Below are positions 5,744 through 13,604 of a DNA stretch of 47,497 nucleotides, piece after piece. The translations under genes and the position numbers were made by a program. The stretch is from Muribaculaceae bacterium (GTDB lineage Bacteria; Bacteroidota; Bacteroidia; Bacteroidales; Muribaculaceae): the NCBI GenBank assembly GCA_017962765.1, contig JAGCUP010000041.1:1-47497 (forward strand), in the 5' to 3' direction. Position 1 is the stretch's first letter. Each line of letters begins with the position of its first letter. Below the pieces are notes generated by a model, which saw only the letters and a list, made by a program, of their open reading frames with translations, ran no database searches and was not told the DNA's origin.

Positions 5744-8700
5744 TTAATATTCACCCACATGAACAATTCTCCCAAGATGGTCTAAACGAACTTTCACAAT
5801 TCCTTTTAAGTTGTTAATTGCCGTGATTCGTTTCCAAGTTGTTTCTCGCAATTCCTTCACATCGTCCACGTTGGTCTCTAAGTGATGTCGGAATACATAG
5901 TATTTTGTGGCCAATTTTTGTACTCGGAAAAGATGTTTGCTGATTTCGGGATAATTGAGAGGATTAGTCAAGTCAATCTCGTTGGGATCAAATCCAGTTT
6001 CAGCATCGGGGAAAACAAAATATTCATTTCGTTTCATCGTGAAAAGGAATTTCCATCCTTTGTCCTTGTTATAGTTTTTGTCTATTACTGGCCCAACATC
6101 ACTAACAAGGATGGCCATGGCCTCGAAATATGACACAATGTGTTCTTGCCAATTGCCATCGGCATCCTCAAAGATTGCCACATGGTGGTTGTTGCTTGTG
6201 CTTACGTAATCATTTGGCTCCCTTTTGTTTCCTGCTTCAATGATATTTCCATTCTTATCTCTTTTCTCGTGTAATGGTGTAGCCACATTCACCCCTTTCA
6301 ATGTGACTCGTTTAATAGCTATACCTTTTTCTTCATTGAGCCAAATGGGGTTCTTATCAAGATCGGAGAATGCGAGTTTTGCGGAGCCACCGTAATCTTT
6401 CAGTCTCTTTTTTAAAATGTCCTTTATGCCTTCGTCAATCACCTTGTCCACAGATAGTTCTGGACTGATGGGTTTGCGGATGGTGAAGACTGGCTCAAAT
6501 ACCACTGTCTTCACTTTGTTGGGTACAGCTACAGTGTGCCTCTCGTCAAGCCAAATGGGATTCTTGTCAAGTGAATTCTTGCCGGTAAAGGCTTTGGCCG
6601 CATCACCGCCAAATTCTTGTAGGCGTTTCAATAGCGCTTCCCGATAATCAGCACGACAAACGGTTGCGATTTTATCTTTGTTGAAATCTTTGTTGACTTT
6701 TTCGAGTGCTGTTGCATACTGCTGCTTTTTTCCATAAACCGTTTCATTGTGCAATTGTACTCTTGGAGTGAGTGTGCGTTGGCTCCCTTTGCATCCTTTC
6801 GGCTTATTAACATTGGGAGTAGCCACTCTGTTTTTGGCTTTAATGGAAATCAAAATGTCTTGCAGGTGCTTCATGGCTTCGGCCCGGAAGTTGGGCATAG
6901 GCAATTTGAATTTCCTATTTTCAAGCAGTTCGTTTCGTTGTATTCCTCTCGCACTCTCGCTCATAGGAGCATCTGCACCAAGTGCATTCAGGTGATTGAG
7001 ATATTGAATGTGCTGCCGGCGGGTGAAGGCAATAGTGAGCGCATCCATGGCATGATGACGATGGTCGTTGCGCTTCGTCCAGTCCTTAATGTGCTTCACC
7101 ACATGGCCGTCGCGATTTTGATTACATTCGGTTAGTCCAAGTGCATCATATTTATCCCAATTCAGTTCTTTCATCACATCGACAAGCCCCCAGTCTTCCC
7201 TCATGCGAGCCGTGATAGAACCTATCGTGGGTAGCACATCCTTGCAGACGCGTTCCAAAATTTCCTTTGCTTTGCGGGCAATATACTGGCTATCTGAGAG
7301 GTCTCGGTTCAGGAAATCATTAGGTATATCCTTCTCGGGCATTGTCAAGTATTTAAATTTTTGCTTTGAGCCTGGCTTGTCGAAATATTTCACTCTGTTG
7401 AGATACTCTTGCAGTCTTTCTTCGCCATACTTTTGGAGCACATAATCGCGTGCGGTCATGTTCCCTTTTTCAATATTGATATTTCTTAACTCTAAGGTCT
7501 TATTGGAATAAGAATCATCAAATAGTTTAGCTTGGGGTATGATGTGCTCTATGTCAAAATTCCGAGAGAATAACTCTTCTTTTTGGATATAGGTATTAGA
7601 ATATAGCGTTTTGAAACCATTGAACGCCAGTTCTTCGTATAATTGATAACGAAGCACGTCGTTGCGGGTGGGGTTGGGTAGGTTGAAAGGCGGTTCGTGG
7701 AGAATTTTCCTAATCGCTTCCAGTTGCCTGGTTTTCTCGTTCAATCTAGTTGTGGCTTTTTCGCGTTGTTCCCTTGTTTGCTTAAGGCTCCTTGCCATCT
7801 CAATATGAATTTCGTCGAACTTTCCATATTGTTCTAGGCAAGCGTTCACTACATGAATCATTTGGTTAAGAATCTTTTCGACCACAGGATTTCTTAAACT
7901 TCCCTTATTGAGAAGTTCTAACTTGTCGTCGAGTTTTCGTTTCTCTATTTCCTCTTTGGTCAAGGATTGTTTTGAATGGCGATACCCGGCTTTTTCACAA
8001 GCCTTGTCGTAGGTGAGTCCATCTTTTTTCATGTAAGGCAGGATTTTCATCATGGCCTTGCTGCTGAGATTGCCATAATCGAGCGGAAATACAACCGAAG
8101 CAAGTTCTATCGCATACTCACGAGGCAGTCCGGTTAAATCCATCAAATGCCCGGTGAGTTTGTCGTTTCCTGTGGGACTTCCGTCATCCTCCGACGAGTA
8201 AAGCAGGTGCCATAACTTGAACATGGCGTTTTGCTGCAACTCGTCGCTGTTTTCGCCTTCGTTGAAATGCAAGAAAGCGGTATTTGCCCCGAGCATTTCG
8301 AGCACGGTTGTGGCAAGATGCAACTTATAGTCTGTAGATTGCTTTTCAAAATTCTCCACATCGTGTCCCGATATCTCGGCTATACGTTTATAGGCATCCA
8401 GCAGGGCGCATTGCGTGGTGTTTCCGCTCAACTTCTTATAGTTGATGGAATATTGTCGCTCGTTAAGTTCAAGGCACTTCAACACGTCCTTTACGCTCAG
8501 CTCTTTGTTCCACGTGAGTTCTCGATAAAGAATTGATTTCTGCTCGGCCGATAATGCGACTGATGACTCTTTCCCCTTAATCGTTTTATCTTTAATCTCA
8601 ATGTTGTTGAGTTGTTGCCAAATCTTGAACTCTTGGAATAGAGGTGAACTTTTGGGACAGGCGCGTGGTCCTGTCATCACTTTTTTGATCTTCCCATTAG

Positions 8701-9865
8701 GCTGTTTAACCTCGATTTCCTTGCCTTCAAGTTCGCAAAATTGTATCAAGCCTTTTTGAGACTTTAGTCGCCGTTGGTGGAAGATGGTCAGGTCGCAAAT
8801 TTCTCGCTTAAGTTCCTCGGTAAGTTCAGGGTGATATTGCGCTTGATTGTCCCAGATGGCATTGAACTCGTTTAAGTAGTCAAGGCGGTAAAACACGTAA
8901 TTCTTGAAGCTGAAATGGGGGTTAGCATTAAGTTTTAACATCATAAATTGACCTACTGTCATGTTGTTTATAATCAACTCTTTGCTATGGTCACTGATGC
9001 TTCCCAACAATCCGCTTGACGATGTGATGGCATTGTTTATTTCGGCCAAACAAGTCGCTACTTGTTCAATGGGGATTTGACGTGTGATGGCTGCATTACG
9101 CCAACTGTAGTATGCTCTTTGGCGCAAATCTCTCTTTTTTTCTTCGGCGGCATCGACCCCCAGTTTCTTAAAGGCACTTATCGTGTTCTTTTTCCCCTGA
9201 TTCCGCAAGGATTCTTTTAACTCATCGGTTAGCACATCGGGATAAAAGACTGATTGCTTTTGCCATATCAAGTTAAATTCATTCCTCAAATCAGATGCAT
9301 AGAAAGGAGGAACATACTTCTTTTCTTTGGTAAGAAGGGAATACACATACTGGCCTGGTGTGAGGTTGTTGTCATAGATATAACGTGCCACTTCCATTCC
9401 ATCAATCAACTGGCCCGATTCGTCTTCGTTTTTCGCCTTGCGATTGCTCTTGTAACCACGTTTCTTGTTAATGGACACGAGCACGCGCGCTAACTCGGCG
9501 AGTGTGATTTCTTCGGTAACGGCTTTGGCCCTTAAACGCAGCGTCTCGAATGTGGTGTTGGGACCATCCTCACACAGCGGGGTGGAATCGTCAATAATAT
9601 GGTGGGTTTTGAGCAGATAGAGCAACCGCTCGCGCCTTTGTTTATATCGGCTTAAGTTGCGCCGCATCGAGCGCTTTAATGTCCTGTCGGCAGCGGTAGT
9701 AATACTCTTGCCTTTTTCAAAATTAGACTGCTCGTCCGTCGTCAGGTTACTTAATCTGACACCAAGTTTTTCAATACTGGATACTTCGGTATCGTTTTCT
9801 GCCTGGTTTACGACAGCCCAGCCAATGCTGGTTGTTCCAAGGTCGAGTCCTAAAATTCTTTTCAT
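5744..9865 (-). CDS. cas9: Type II-C CRISPR RNA-guided endonuclease Cas9
   Basis: Cas9 cuts DNA matched by the crRNA:tracrRNA duplex. I place the start at 9865 (MKRILGLDLGTTSIGW), giving 1373 aa. The open frame continues upstream to 9952, but a strong promoter lies at 9910-9940 inside that extension. All nuclease residues are present: RuvC-I D8; an arginine-rich bridge helix (DRTLKRSMRRNLSRYKQRRE, about 60-80); RuvC-II E689 in IHIEMARS; HNH with H774 in FDIEHIIPQ, N788 and N797; RuvC-III H938 and D941 in HHAMDALTIAF. The C-terminal part holds a duplicated segment of about 45 residues (1076-1122 and 1148-1189) and ends VGEY. The length is that of the large Bacteroidetes II-C branch. Base composition is clearly more AT-rich than dxs or cinA on either side, suggesting acquisition by transfer. 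It leads the operon with cas1 and cas2. Confidence 0.98.
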   Translation of the reverse strand: MKRILGLDLGTTSIGWAVVNQAENDTEVSSIEKLGVRLSNLTTDEQSNFEKGKSITTAADRTLKRSMRRNLSRYKQRRERLLYLLKTHHIIDDSTPLCEDGPNTTFETLRLRAKAVTEEITLAELARVLVSINKKRGYKSNRKAKNEDESGQLIDGMEVARYIYDNNLTPGQYVYSLLTKEKKYVPPFYASDLRNEFNLIWQKQSVFYPDVLTDELKESLRNQGKKNTISAFKKLGVDAAEEKKRDLRQRAYYSWRNAAITRQIPIEQVATCLAEINNAITSSSGLLGSISDHSKELIINNMTVGQFMMLKLNANPHFSFKNYVFYRLDYLNEFNAIWDNQAQYHPELTEELKREICDLTIFHQRRLKSQKGLIQFCELEGKEIEVKQPNGKIKKVMTGPRACPKSSPLFQEFKIWQQLNNIEIKDKTIKGKESSVALSAEQKSILYRELTWNKELSVKDVLKCLELNERQYSINYKKLSGNTTQCALLDAYKRIAEISGHDVENFEKQSTDYKLHLATTVLEMLGANTAFLHFNEGENSDELQQNAMFKLWHLLYSSEDDGSPTGNDKLTGHLMDLTGLPREYAIELASVVFPLDYGNLSSKAMMKILPYMKKDGLTYDKACEKAGYRHSKQSLTKEEIEKRKLDDKLELLNKGSLRNPVVEKILNQMIHVVNACLEQYGKFDEIHIEMARSLKQTREQREKATTRLNEKTRQLEAIRKILHEPPFNLPNPTRNDVLRYQLYEELAFNGFKTLYSNTYIQKEELFSRNFDIEHIIPQAKLFDDSYSNKTLELRNINIEKGNMTARDYVLQKYGEERLQEYLNRVKYFDKPGSKQKFKYLTMPEKDIPNDFLNRDLSDSQYIARKAKEILERVCKDVLPTIGSITARMREDWGLVDVMKELNWDKYDALGLTECNQNRDGHVVKHIKDWTKRNDHRHHAMDALTIAFTRRQHIQYLNHLNALGADAPMSESARGIQRNELLENRKFKLPMPNFRAEAMKHLQDILISIKAKNRVATPNVNKPKGCKGSQRTLTPRVQLHNETVYGKKQQYATALEKVNKDFNKDKIATVCRADYREALLKRLQEFGGDAAKAFTGKNSLDKNPIWLDERHTVAVPNKVKTVVFEPVFTIRKPISPELSVDKVIDEGIKDILKKRLKDYGGSAKLAFSDLDKNPIWLNEEKGIAIKRVTLKGVNVATPLHEKRDKNGNIIEAGNKREPNDYVSTSNNHHVAIFEDADGNWQEHIVSYFEAMAILVSDVGPVIDKNYNKDKGWKFLFTMKRNEYFVFPDAETGFDPNEIDLTNPLNYPEISKHLFRVQKLATKYYVFRHHLETNVDDVKELRETTWKRITAINNLKGIVKVRLDHLGRIVHVGEY

Positions 9866-9909
9866 GATGAATTGTCGTTTGTTGAATTTATTGTATGAAA
9901 AATGGTATG

Positions 9910-9940
9910 CAAAATTAATGATTTGTTCTTTTTTGTCAAA
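9910..9940 (-). promoter_or_regulatory. cas9 operon promoter
   Basis: On the minus strand, TTTG (complement of 9937-9940) is followed by exactly 19 nt and then TAATTTTG (complement of 9910-9917), a full consensus match. The predicted RNA start near 9904 leaves a leader of about 40 nt before the ATG at 9865. Confidence 0.85.
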
Positions 9941-9944
9941 ATGT

Positions 9945-9975
9945 TTTGCCAATTAAAATAAAATGTGTAATTTTG
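9945..9975 (+). promoter_or_regulatory. tracrRNA promoter
   Basis: TTTG at 9945-9948, then 19 nt, then TAATTTTG at 9968-9975: the same architecture and spacing as the cas9 promoter, pointing the other way. The two -33 boxes are only 4 bp apart. The predicted start is near 9980, at the first base of the anti-repeat. Confidence 0.85.
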
Positions 9976-9979
9976 CCGT

Positions 9980-10060
9980 ACAAATTTTGAAGCAATTCAC
10001 AATAAGGATTTATTCCGTTGTGAAAACATCAAGAGCGGGACTACGGTCTCGTTCTTTTTT
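9980..10060 (+). ncRNA. tracrRNA for the type II-C system
   Basis: The RNA begins with the anti-repeat: GTACAAATTTTGAA (9979-9992) then GCAATTCACAA (9992-10002). This is the reverse complement of repeat positions 1-27 except for one missing A, which leaves a 1-nt bulge. AAGGATTTATTCC and GTTGTGAAAACATC follow, where nexus-type folds are expected, and the RNA ends in a terminator hairpin with six T. The predicted length of about 81 nt is compact. Its position upstream of and divergent from cas9 is a known II-C arrangement. The start is predicted from the promoter, not measured. Confidence 0.92.
10033..10060 (+). terminator. tracrRNA Rho-independent terminator
   Basis: A 9-bp stem GAGCGGGAC (10033-10041) with GTCTCGTTC (10046-10054), including two G-T pairs, loop TACG, then six T at 10055-10060. 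The stem is probably also the 3' hairpin of the mature tracrRNA. Confidence 0.9.
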
Positions 10061-10101
10061 CTTTCGGTGATTTTTTTGTAAAATGTGGGGGTGGGATAGG
10101 G

Positions 10102-10129
10102 GTTGAATGGGATAGTTTTTGTAATTTTG
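10102..10129 (+). promoter_or_regulatory. Probable promoter of the 58-aa ORF and dxs operon
   Basis: TAATTTTG at 10122-10129 is a perfect -7 element. GTTG at 10102-10105 may serve as -33 box at a short 16-nt spacing. The start codon at 10156 lies 26 nt downstream. Confidence 0.6.
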
Positions 10130-10155
10130 CAGATTGCAATAGTTAAAAACGGAAT

Positions 10156-10332
10156 ATGACGACCGGACAATGGATAAGAGGCGCTTGTATCGTGGGACTT
10201 TGGCTGTTCCTCGTTTACATCTTGTTGAGCCGCGTCGAGCGCATCGACGGCATGGTGGTTTTTGCCATCGTGGCGAGCGCCATTATCGTGTTTGTACCCC
10301 TCTATAAGAAATACATCAGGAAGAAGTCATGA
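10156..10332 (+). CDS. Small two-pass membrane protein of unknown function
   Basis: A 58-aa ORF begins MTTGQWIRGACIVGLWLFLV and ends KKYIRKKS. Two hydrophobic segments (about residues 9-24 and 33-50) are separated by the charged loop SRVERIDG, and the C-terminus is strongly basic, predicting both ends on the cytoplasmic side. Its TGA overlaps the dxs ATG in an ATGA, so translation is likely coupled. A good -7 element lies 26 nt upstream, and no other start for the operon is visible. I recognise no family. The coupling and codon use comparable to dxs argue that it is real. Confidence 0.75.
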   Translation: MTTGQWIRGACIVGLWLFLVYILLSRVERIDGMVVFAIVASAIIVFVPLYKKYIRKKS

Positions 10333-12266
10333 CAGAGAACGAATATATCAAGGAGCATTTCCCGCTGCTGAGCGAGATAGACTCGCCCGCCGACCTGAAA
10401 AAACTGTCGGTGGACCGGTTGCCGGCGGTGTGTGACGAGCTGCGCCGTTTCATGATTCACGAGCTGAGCACCAACCCGGGCCATTTCGCCTCGAGCATGG
10501 GTGCCGTGGAAATCGTGGTGGCCCTCCACTATGTGATGGACACGCCGCACGACCGCATCGTGTGGGACGTGGGACATCAGGCCTACGCCCACAAGATACT
10601 GACGGGGCGCCGCGACCAGTTCCACTCGAACCGCAAGCGCGGCGGACTGAGCGGTTTCCCCAACCCGCTGGAGAGCGAATATGACACGTTCGTCGCGGGC
10701 CACGCAAGCAACTCGATTTCGGCGGCCCTGGGTATGTCGGTGGCCAGCAAGATGAGCGAGAAGGTCGAGCCCGGCCGCCACGTGGTGGCGGTGATAGGCG
10801 ACGCCTCGATAGGCGGCGGCCTGGCCTTCGAGGGCATCAACAACGCTGCCATCCACGACAACAACCTGATGATTGTGCTCAACGACAACGATATGTCGAT
10901 TGACCGCCCCGTGGGCTCCCTGAGCAGATACATGACGCGCCTCTCGACGAGCAAGGGCTACAATAACATGCGCTACAAGACCTACAACTTCATGCGACGC
11001 CACCACATGATAGGGGACAGCGGCAAGGGAATCGTGCTGCGTTTCAACAACGCCATGAAGTCGATGCTCACGGGCCAGCAGAACATCTTCGAGGGCTTGA
11101 ACATACGCTATTTCGGACCGTTCGACGGCCACGACGTGAAAGCGCTCGTGAAGCTCTTCAACGAGGTCAAAGAAATGACTGGCCCCAAGATTCTGCACCT
11201 GCACACCAAGAAAGGCAAGGGCTTTGAGCCAGCCGAGAAAGACCCCACCACGTGGCACGCGCCCGGCAAGTTCGACGAGAATACGGGCGAGCGTCCCAAG
11301 CGCACTCCGTCGCCCGACACGCCTCCAAAATATCAGGACGTGATGGGCCGTACCCTCGTGGAACTGGCCAAAGACGATGAGCGCGTGGTAGGCATCACCG
11401 CCGCCATGCCCGGCGGCACCTCGATGTGCTTCATGCAGGAGGAATTCCCGCGCCGCACCTTCGACGTGGGCATCAGCGAGGGACACGCCGTGACCTTCGC
11501 CGGCGGCCTCGCCAAAGAGGGCAAGCTGCCCTTCGTGGCCATCTACAGCTCGTTCCTGCAACGTGCCTACGACCACATCATCCACGATGTGGCCATCGCG
11601 CGCCTGCCGGTGACCTTCGTCATCGACCGTGGCGGCCTCGTGGGCGAGGACGGCGTGACGCATCACGGCCTCTTCGACCTGGCCTATATGCGCACGGTGC
11701 CCGGCATGGTGGTCTCGGCCCCCATGAACGAGCACTGGCTGCGCAACCTCATGTTCACCGCGCACCGCCGCGCCGACGGCCCCATGGCCATCCGCTATCC
11801 GCGCGGCAGCGGCGTGCTGGGCCAGTGGCGCAACGAGATGGAAGAAGTGGAGATAGGGCGCGGACGCCGTCTCGCCGAAGGTGACGAGGTGGCCATCTTG
11901 AGCCTGGGCCACATAGGAAATAACGTGGCGCGCGCCGTGGAAAGCCTCGCCAATGAAGGCATCCGCGTGGGCCACTACGACATGGTGTTCCTCAAGCCGC
12001 TCGACGAAGCTATCGTCAAGGAGGCTGCGAGCCGTTACCGCTGGATTATCACCGTGGAAGACGGCACCACCGTGGGCGGACTGGGCAGCGCCGTAGCCGA
12101 GTGGCTCGCCGAGCACGAAACACCGTGCCGCCTCGTGAAAATGGGCGTCCCCGACACCTTCATCGACCAGGGCACCGTGGCCGAGCTCCAGGCCTGTTGC
12201 CACATCGATGCAGAGGGTATCGCCAACCAAGTAAAGGAATTAATCAACCTTAACCGCAACAAGTAA
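10329..12266 (+). CDS. dxs: 1-deoxy-D-xylulose-5-phosphate synthase
   Basis: DXS condenses pyruvate with glyceraldehyde-3-phosphate, with thiamine diphosphate, in the first step of the MEP isoprenoid pathway; the product also feeds thiamine and pyridoxal synthesis. The 645-aa protein has the transketolase-like order: GHQAYAHKILTGR near residue 80, the diphosphate-binding motif GDASIGGGLAFEGINNA (G157, D158) with LNDNDMSI about 28 residues on, a pyrimidine-binding domain (about 335-490, containing DVGISEGHAVTFAGGLA), and a C-terminal transketolase domain. It overlaps the 58-aa ORF by 4 nt and its TAA shares one base with the trkA ATG, so the genes are probably co-transcribed. Confidence 0.97.
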   Translation: MTENEYIKEHFPLLSEIDSPADLKKLSVDRLPAVCDELRRFMIHELSTNPGHFASSMGAVEIVVALHYVMDTPHDRIVWDVGHQAYAHKILTGRRDQFHSNRKRGGLSGFPNPLESEYDTFVAGHASNSISAALGMSVASKMSEKVEPGRHVVAVIGDASIGGGLAFEGINNAAIHDNNLMIVLNDNDMSIDRPVGSLSRYMTRLSTSKGYNNMRYKTYNFMRRHHMIGDSGKGIVLRFNNAMKSMLTGQQNIFEGLNIRYFGPFDGHDVKALVKLFNEVKEMTGPKILHLHTKKGKGFEPAEKDPTTWHAPGKFDENTGERPKRTPSPDTPPKYQDVMGRTLVELAKDDERVVGITAAMPGGTSMCFMQEEFPRRTFDVGISEGHAVTFAGGLAKEGKLPFVAIYSSFLQRAYDHIIHDVAIARLPVTFVIDRGGLVGEDGVTHHGLFDLAYMRTVPGMVVSAPMNEHWLRNLMFTAHRRADGPMAIRYPRGSGVLGQWRNEMEEVEIGRGRRLAEGDEVAILSLGHIGNNVARAVESLANEGIRVGHYDMVFLKPLDEAIVKEAASRYRWIITVEDGTTVGGLGSAVAEWLAEHETPCRLVKMGVPDTFIDQGTVAELQACCHIDAEGIANQVKELINLNRNK

Positions 12267-13597
12267 TGAAGATTATAATCGCCGGAGCAGGAGAAGTGGG
12301 CACGCACCTGGCCAAAATGCTCTCTTACGAGAAGCAGGACATTATCGTGCTCGACCCCGACTCGCGCAGGCTTGCCAACCTCGACAACTATAACCTGATG
12401 ACCATCCAGGGCAGCGCTATCTCGTTCGATGACCTTAAGCGCGTGGGAGCCGGCTCGGCCGACCTCTTCGTGGCCGTCACGCCCTTCGAGACGCGCAACC
12501 TGCTGGCCTGCATGATGGCCAAGAGCATGGGTACGAAGCGCACCGTGGCCCGCATCGACAGCGGCGAGTTCATCCAGAAACAGCACAAGTCGTTTTTCAC
12601 CGAGTCGGGCGTCGATAGCCTCATCTATCCCGAGTACCTTGCGGCTAACGAGATTGTGACGGCGCTCAAGCACACATGGGTGAGAAACTGGTTCGAAATG
12701 CTGGGCGGTGAGCTCATCGTTGTGGGCGTGAAGCTGCGTGCCAACGCCGCCATCGTGGGGCACCGCTTGCGCGACTTGGGCAGTATGTCGGGCTTCCTGC
12801 ATGTGAATGCCATCAAGCGCAACCGCGAGACCATCATCCCGGGCGGCAACGACGTGATTATGGAGAACGACGTGGCCTATATCGCCACCACCCGCGAGCA
12901 CATCGACCGTGTGGTGGAGATGTGCGGCAAGACCAAGCACGACGTGCAGCGAGTCCTCATCATGGGCGGCAATCGCATCGCCGCCGAGCTGGGCAAACTG
13001 ATAGGCGAGAAATACAAGGTGAAGATTATCGAGGGCGACTTGGAGCGTTGCCGCGTGCTCGCCGACCTGCTTCCTTACTGCAACATCGTCAACGGCGATG
13101 CAAGCGACACCGACATCATGGAGGAAGAGGGTGTGGGCGACTACGACGTGTTTGTGGCCCTGAGCGACACCAGCGAGCGCAACATCCTCAGCTGCGTCAT
13201 GGCCAAGGAACTGGGTGTCAACAAAACGGTGGCCGAAGTGGAGAATATGCAGTTTGTCGCCGAGGCCGAGAGTCTCAACATAGGCACCATCATCAACAAG
13301 CAGCTCATTGCTTCGAGCCGCATCTTCCAGAATATGCTCGACCGTGACGTGGACAATGCCAAGTGCCTCGCGCTCACCGACGCCGAGGTAGCCGAGCTCG
13401 AAGTCCTCGAAGGCTCGAAAGTGACGCGCCGCATGGTGCGCGACCTGGGCTTGAGCAGCGACATGACCATTGCAGGCCTCGTGCGCGACGGCGTGGGCCA
13501 CTTGGTGAACGGCGACACGCGCCTGTTGCCTGGCGACCATGTGGTGGTGTTCTGCCTGAGCGGGTCCATTCACAAGATAGAGAAATTATTCGGTTAA
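12266..13597 (+). CDS. trkA: Trk potassium uptake system NAD-binding protein TrkA
   Basis: TrkA is the cytoplasmic gating ring of the TrkH potassium channel. The 443-aa protein has two RCK units: the first Rossmann fold opens IIIAGAGEVGTHLAKML, the second opens near residue 230 with VLIMGGNRIAAELGKLI. Each is followed by a TrkA-C domain. Paired acidic residues (IVLDPDSRR and KIIEGDLERC) would bind the nucleotide ribose. It starts on the last base of the dxs stop and ends 7 nt before trkH, so ring and channel are made together. Confidence 0.97.
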   Translation: MKIIIAGAGEVGTHLAKMLSYEKQDIIVLDPDSRRLANLDNYNLMTIQGSAISFDDLKRVGAGSADLFVAVTPFETRNLLACMMAKSMGTKRTVARIDSGEFIQKQHKSFFTESGVDSLIYPEYLAANEIVTALKHTWVRNWFEMLGGELIVVGVKLRANAAIVGHRLRDLGSMSGFLHVNAIKRNRETIIPGGNDVIMENDVAYIATTREHIDRVVEMCGKTKHDVQRVLIMGGNRIAAELGKLIGEKYKVKIIEGDLERCRVLADLLPYCNIVNGDASDTDIMEEEGVGDYDVFVALSDTSERNILSCVMAKELGVNKTVAEVENMQFVAEAESLNIGTIINKQLIASSRIFQNMLDRDVDNAKCLALTDAEVAELEVLEGSKVTRRMVRDLGLSSDMTIAGLVRDGVGHLVNGDTRLLPGDHVVVFCLSGSIHKIEKLFG

Positions 13598-13604
13598 TCC
13601 ACTT

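Noticed and set aside
9866..9952. N-terminal extension of Cas9 by 29 residues
   Set aside because: The extension contains the cas9 promoter and lacks family similarity; MKRILGLDLGTTSIGW is the normal N-terminus.
3135..10060. Additional adaptation or effector genes (csn2, cas4, anti-CRISPR, toxin) in the module
   Set aside because: No ORF outside cas9, cas1, cas2 has its own coding character in this interval.
10302..12230. 642-codon open frame on the minus strand opposite dxs
   Set aside because: It mirrors the strong codon bias of dxs, is rich in His, Val and Ala and has no recognisable domain. The same applies to long antisense frames at 12035-13573, 15965-17134, 34200-35624 and 44967-46019.
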